Source of the DNA: Cloacimonetes bacterium UBA4175
Lineage (GTDB): Bacteria > Cloacimonadota > Cloacimonadia > Cloacimonadales > Cloacimonadaceae
Direction of reading: 5' to 3'
NCBI GenBank assembly: GCA_002379855.1
Contig: DFUX01000088.1
Span: forward strand, 5,507 to 14,006
Length of the DNA stretch: 8,500 nucleotides
Numbering within the stretch: the first letter of the stretch is position 1; every line of letters begins with the position of its first letter. Under the pieces are notes generated by a model. That model saw only the letters and a program-made list of their open reading frames with translations. It ran no database searches and was not told where the DNA came from. This document shows positions 5,732 to 8,500 of this stretch, one piece after another. The position numbers were made by a program, and so were the translations under genes.

Positions 5732-6925
5732 ATGAAATCTGGCAACATTTACATGGACAACTGCATTACAACGCCCCCCGCGCCGGAGGTTTTGAAGGAG
5801 ATGAAGACCTATTTCGAGGACAGATTCTGGTTTCCAGCTTCCTTCATCAGCACGGGCGAAAGCACCGCCGAGGCGGTCGCTTCCTTCAAAAAGACGGTGG
5901 CGGATTCCCTCAACGCCTCCCCGGACGAACTGCACTTCACCTCCGGAGGCACCCTCGCCAACAATATCTCCATCAAGGGCGTCACCCTGTCCCGCGCGGT
6001 GCGGGGACGCCACGTGATCTGTTCCGTGGTGGATTACCCCGACCTGCTCACCAACGCCGCCTTTCTGGAAAAGATCGGTTTTGAGGTCAGCTACCTTGAA
6101 CCGGATGCCCAGGGCCGGGTCAGTCCACAACAGCTCAAGGACGCCATCCGGGATGATACCGTGCTCTTCATGACCACCATCGTGAACCATGTGGTGGGCA
6201 CCATCCAGCCCATGCGGGAATACCGTGACATCCTGCGCGCCGCCGGTCACAAAATACATTTCCATGCCGACGCCTGCCAGGCCTATGGCAAGCTGCCCCT
6301 CGATGTGAAGGAACTGGATGTGGACACCCTCAGCGTCTCCGCCCACAAAATCCACGGCCCCCAGGGCGTCGGAGCCCTCTATCTGAAGCGCGGCACCAAG
6401 CTGGAGCAGGTCATCCACGGCGTGAAGCGCATCGACGGCCTGCAGCCGGGAGGCATCGGGATCGCCCTGATGGCGGGCTTCGCCAAAGCGGTGGAGCTTA
6501 CTTTTGCCGATCTGGAGGGCGGGATCAGGCACTTGCGCGGGCTTTCGGACTACCTGCTGGAGCAGTTGGAAGCCAGGATTCCCGAGATCGAACTCAATGG
6601 CCCCCGCGGGGAAGGGCGCGCCTGCCACAACATCAACGTCTCCATCGCCTACATCGAAGGCGAGGCCGTCACCATGATGCTGGATTTGAACGGCATCACC
6701 GTCGCCACCGGTTCCGCCTGCGCTTCGCAAGGCCTCAAACCGAGCTACGTGCTGCTGGCTATGGGCAAAAACCACGTGCAATCCCATGGCTCCATAAAGT
6801 TTACCCTTTCCCGCTACAACACTAGGGAAGAGGTGGACTTCGTGGTTGAAAAACTCGCGGGGATCACTGCCGAACTCCGCTCCCGCAGTCCGCTCTACAA
6901 GTCAACCCATCCCGAGGAGAGATAA
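5732..6925 (+). CDS. nifS: Cysteine desulfurase, NifS/IscS class (divergent active-site motifs)
   Basis: This PLP enzyme of 397 residues should convert cysteine to alanine and pass the sulfur as a persulfide to the scaffold encoded next. The family opening is seen as IYMDNCITTPPAPEVL (6-21). FTSGGTLANN (69-78) is the phosphate loop, HADACQAYGK (178-187) supplies the PLP-contacting D180 and Q183, and SAHKIHGPQGVGALY (203-217) holds the Schiff-base lysine K206. ATGSACAS (325-332) holds the sulfur-accepting C330. Several consensus positions differ. The stacking-His motif VEH reads VDY (Y102), NNE-I-G reads NHVVG, the RRPGT-type loop reads LQPGG (237-241), and SxRxSLG reads SIKFTLS. It may therefore belong to a separate subclade with altered handling of PLP or substrate. 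The ATG directly follows the Rrf2 TAA, with GGAG (5720-5723) 8 bases upstream. It is very likely active, since both key residues are kept. Another PLP lyase of the same fold is the main alternative. Confidence 0.92.
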   Translation: MKSGNIYMDNCITTPPAPEVLKEMKTYFEDRFWFPASFISTGESTAEAVASFKKTVADSLNASPDELHFTSGGTLANNISIKGVTLSRAVRGRHVICSVVDYPDLLTNAAFLEKIGFEVSYLEPDAQGRVSPQQLKDAIRDDTVLFMTTIVNHVVGTIQPMREYRDILRAAGHKIHFHADACQAYGKLPLDVKELDVDTLSVSAHKIHGPQGVGALYLKRGTKLEQVIHGVKRIDGLQPGGIGIALMAGFAKAVELTFADLEGGIRHLRGLSDYLLEQLEARIPEIELNGPRGEGRACHNINVSIAYIEGEAVTMMLDLNGITVATGSACASQGLKPSYVLLAMGKNHVQSHGSIKFTLSRYNTREEVDFVVEKLAGITAELRSRSPLYKSTHPEER

Positions 6926-7549
6926 ATGCAATATTCACAAAAAGTGCTCGACCACTTCATGCGCCCCCACAACGTCGGGCAGATGGAAAACCCTGACGCA
7001 GTGGCCACTGAAGGCTCGCCCTCCTGCGGCGACCAGGTGACCATCTATCTCAAGATCAACCCCGATACCCTCGTCATTGAGGATGTCAGCTTCCTTTCCT
7101 ACGGCTGCGCCTCAAACATCGCCACCGCCTCGATCATCACCGACCTCATCAAGGGCAAGACCCTGGAGGAGGCGAAAAAGGTCACCTGGCGGGATGCAAT
7201 GGAAGCCCTGGACGGCCTGCCTCCGGTCAAAGTCCACTGCTCCGTGCTGGCGGCGGACACCGTGCAGACCGCCATCTCCAACTATGAGATCGCCCACGGC
7301 CTCAAGGAAGTGCCGGATTTCGGCAAGGAAACCATCATTGAAGAGCTTAAAAAGATCATTTATCCCCAGGTGGGAGAGGACATCGTCTCCCTCAAGATGG
7401 TCAAATATGTGGGCTTCGACGATGGCAATGTGCTGATCGACATGAACATGATGAGCTTCGACCAGTGGCGCGAAAACGTGGCGCAGGAGATTCGCGAGCA
7501 TCTGGAGAAGTATCCCGCCGTCAAGGACATCCAGATCAACTTTCCCTGA
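6926..7549 (+). CDS. nifU: Fe-S cluster scaffold: IscU/NifU N-terminal domain fused to a MIP18/DUF59-like domain
   Basis: This 207-residue scaffold assembles Fe-S clusters from desulfurase sulfur. Residues 1-125 are an IscU domain: YSQKVLDHFMRPHNVGQM, then C34 and D36 in PSCGD, C61 in YGCASNIATAS, and H104-C105 in KVHCSVLA. These are the expected cluster ligands. LPPVK (98-102) is the site that the chaperone HscA recognises in E. coli IscU, although no hscA/hscB is in view. After a short linker, residues 135-207 form a second alpha/beta domain. The pattern EELKKIIYPQVGEDIV, MVKYVGFDDGNVLIDMNM, then an amphipathic helix and PAVKDIQINF aligns without gaps to the MIP18/DUF59 outline, but without its cysteine. 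The alternative is a NifU C-terminal domain, but that has a CxxC motif, absent here, and the spacing fits less well. The usual NifU central ferredoxin domain is missing. TAA-ATG adjacency to the desulfurase and AGGAG (6915-6919) indicate tight co-expression. Confidence 0.92.
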   Translation: MQYSQKVLDHFMRPHNVGQMENPDAVATEGSPSCGDQVTIYLKINPDTLVIEDVSFLSYGCASNIATASIITDLIKGKTLEEAKKVTWRDAMEALDGLPPVKVHCSVLAADTVQTAISNYEIAHGLKEVPDFGKETIIEELKKIIYPQVGEDIVSLKMVKYVGFDDGNVLIDMNMMSFDQWRENVAQEIREHLEKYPAVKDIQINFP

Positions 7550-7654
7550 TTGCAAATCCCCCGGGAGGAAGCAGGACAGCGGAAAAGCAGACTTTTTCCT
7601 TGACATAAACGGGAAAAGTTTCAACCTTGCCGTAACTGCTTCAAGGAGTTTACC

Positions 7655-8275
7655 ATGAAAAAGATAATTGCCACGGCAATGCTGCTGCTTTTGGTAGCGG
7701 CGGCGCTTTTCGCTGGAGCAAAGGAAGAGGCCATCCAAAGCCTCGACAACGCCAAAATCATGCTGGGCAGGGACGACTTTGCCGGAGCCCAGAACGAGAT
7801 CGATTATGCCCAGACCAAGATCGCCGAAATCCTGGCTGAACAGCTGCTGCCCTTCATCCCGGAAGCACCTGACGGATTCAGGCTGGAAGAAAAGGACGCC
7901 AAGGCTCTTGGAGCGGCGGGCGCGATCCTGGGCAGCGCCAACTCCATCATGGCCACCGCCAAATACAGCAGGGGCGACGCCGAGCTTAACCTCACCATCT
8001 CCAGCGGCGGCGTGCTGGGACAGGCTGGCGGCCTCTTGGGCGGCATTGCCTCCATGTTTGGCGGCCTGTCCGTGGGCAGCGGCGCTAAAACCATCCGCAT
8101 CAAAGGCTACACCGGCACCCAGGAGTTTGACCGGGATGAAGAATCCGGCACCCTCTCCATCCAGGTGGGAGAGAAGATTTCCGTGATCGTGGAAGCCCAC
8201 GGCATCGACAACGCCGACATCATGACGGCCATCGCCGAAGCGGTTGATCTGGCGCGCCTGGAAAGCTCTTTCTAA
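7655..8275 (+). CDS. Exported protein of unknown function with glycine-rich hydrophobic segment
   Basis: I do not recognise a named family with confidence. The 206-residue product has a clear signal peptide (MKKIIATAMLLLLVAAALFAGA, 1-22) and no lipobox cysteine; the protein contains no cysteine at all. Residues 23-63 form a charged helical segment (EEAIQSLDNAKIMLGRDDFAG) that could pair as a coil or TPR-like hairpin. LLPFIPEAPDGFRLEEKDA (64-82) leads into alternating beta segments (AELNLTIS, KTIRIKGYTGTQEFD, SGTLSIQVGEKISVIVEAHG). Residues 118-142 are rich in glycine with hydrophobic residues. The order 'P-x-G-F, small-residue helix, Y-x-R-G-D, strand, Gly-rich loop, strand, C-terminal AVDLARLES helix' resembles uncharacterised periplasmic proteins I have seen in other Gram-negatives, so a periplasmic location is likely. 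AAGGAG (7643-7648) lies 6 bases before the ATG. The gene is 105 bases after the scaffold gene and has its own terminator. Confidence 0.85.
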   Translation: MKKIIATAMLLLLVAAALFAGAKEEAIQSLDNAKIMLGRDDFAGAQNEIDYAQTKIAEILAEQLLPFIPEAPDGFRLEEKDAKALGAAGAILGSANSIMATAKYSRGDAELNLTISSGGVLGQAGGLLGGIASMFGGLSVGSGAKTIRIKGYTGTQEFDRDEESGTLSIQVGEKISVIVEAHGIDNADIMTAIAEAVDLARLESSF

Positions 8276-8299
8276 ACCGGGCTTTCTTTCCTTGTTCCC

Positions 8300-8326
8300 G
8301 GGGGCGCGCTGCCTTCGCCCCCTTTT
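8300..8326 (+). terminator. Rho-independent terminator
   Basis: GGGGGCG (8300-8306) pairs perfectly with CGCCCCC (8316-8322) around a 9-base loop, followed by TTTT (8323-8326). It lies 24 bases after the stop codon of the exported protein at 8275, the expected position. Confidence 0.85.
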
Positions 8327-8341
8327 GCATCCTGTAGATTT

Positions 8342-8401
8342 CCTGGGGTTTACCTGGGGTCATCCTTAACTTCGCAACCACATACCTAAGGATGATACCC
8401 C
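8342..8401. repeat. Long imperfect hairpin preceded by a direct repeat
   Basis: GGGGTCATCCTTA (8356-8368) pairs with TAAGGATG (8387-8394) plus ACCCC (8397-8401), leaving a two-base bulge (AT) and an 18-base loop. CCTGGGGT occurs twice, at 8342-8349 and 8353-8360, the second copy forming the base of the hairpin. It is beyond the terminator and has no T-run, so it is more like a dispersed palindromic repeat or the end of a small mobile element than a terminator. Confidence 0.55.
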
Positions 8402-8444
8402 CAAATCCAGTAGCAGCAAAGGAGAGCGGTATCCAGACAGGACT

Positions 8445-8476
8445 TCGTGGTGTCGTGATGTCGTGGTGGGGTGGTG
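8445..8476. repeat. Short tandem repeat, TCGTGRTG units
   Basis: Three contiguous 8-base units, TCGTGGTG, TCGTGATG and TCGTGGTG (8445-8468), are followed by GG and a partial GTGGTG. The stretch is non-coding. It lies next to an inverted ATCCGCG motif (8491-8497) at the window edge, suggesting that the two belong to one intergenic repeat unit that continues beyond the window. Confidence 0.6.
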
Positions 8477-8500
8477 AAAAAGAAATAGAACGCGGATGAC

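Noticed and set aside
5528..6787. Long minus-strand open frame (419 codons) opposite the Rrf2 and desulfurase genes
   Set aside because: It is antisense to clearly homologous genes. Its His/Gly/Val-rich composition is typical of a shadow frame in GC-rich DNA, and it shows no family motif.
7581..7599. Hairpin GGAAAAG / CTTTTTCC as terminator of the Fe-S operon
   Set aside because: The stem is short, A-T rich and bulged, and no T-run follows it.
7600..7605. TTGACA hexamer as -35 of a promoter for the exported-protein gene
   Set aside because: A perfect -35 match, but no acceptable -10 lies 16-18 bases downstream, so I do not list it as a promoter.
7112..8200. Minus-strand open frame of 362 codons opposite the scaffold and exported-protein genes
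   Set aside because: It crosses two plus-strand genes that have their own ribosome sites and homology or signal peptide, and it shows no recognisable domain.
1..8500. CRISPR arrays, tRNA or rRNA genes, and phage or defence genes
   Set aside because: I looked for regular repeat-spacer patterns, tRNA cloverleaf signatures and known defence or phage protein motifs and found none.

Overview
The window looks like chromosomal DNA of a Gram-negative, probably anaerobic bacterium of the FCB group. Candidatus Cloacimonadota is my best guess. The reasons are a secreted protein built from 'GNWLWA...AGGT' repeats with a type IX-style C-terminal sorting domain, a TonB-dependent receptor carrying an N-terminal carboxypeptidase-regulatory-like domain, and a compact Rrf2/NifS/NifU-type Fe-S operon. 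The taxonomic call is inference from protein style; no rRNA or tRNA gene is visible. The genes are fairly GC-rich, while stretches of intergenic DNA (about 120-250 and 2000-2190) are AT-rich.

Layout, left to right. Bases 1-248 are non-coding and hold a short run of ATCYGCG motifs. A plus-strand gene (249-1916) encodes an exported seven-repeat, probably beta-propeller, protein. A 311-base gap (1917-2227) follows. It contains what looks like the beginning of a decayed minus-strand transposase gene, a perfect 17-base palindrome and a strong hairpin terminator. Two minus-strand genes come next, overlapping by 4 bases: an ABC-transporter ATPase of the FecE/BtuD type (5187 to 4405) and a TonB-dependent outer-membrane receptor (4408 to 2228). 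Diverging from them on the plus strand is a tightly packed operon of an Rrf2-family regulator (5321-5731), a cysteine desulfurase (5732-6925) and a Fe-S scaffold protein (6926-7549). In both junctions the next ATG directly follows the TAA stop. A separate exported protein of unknown function (7655-8275) ends in a Rho-independent terminator. The last 170 bases hold a long imperfect hairpin, an 8-base tandem repeat and another ATCYGCG motif in inverted orientation.

How the genes may work together (inference). The desulfurase supplies sulfur to the scaffold protein for Fe-S cluster assembly. The Rrf2 protein, with three cysteines in the IscR-like position, is a plausible Fe-S-sensing autoregulator. 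A perfect 15-base palindrome (5274-5288) lies in the divergent region, overlaps the likely operon -10 element, and sits inside a candidate promoter for the transport genes. One regulator could therefore tie Fe-S cluster building to uptake of a metal chelate such as a siderophore, heme or cobalamin.

Most notable points: the scaffold protein is an IscU domain fused to a second domain that resembles MIP18/DUF59; the desulfurase departs from the NifS/IscS consensus at several PLP-site motifs while keeping the lysine and cysteine; and the transport operon has an ATPase and receptor but no permease or binding protein in view.
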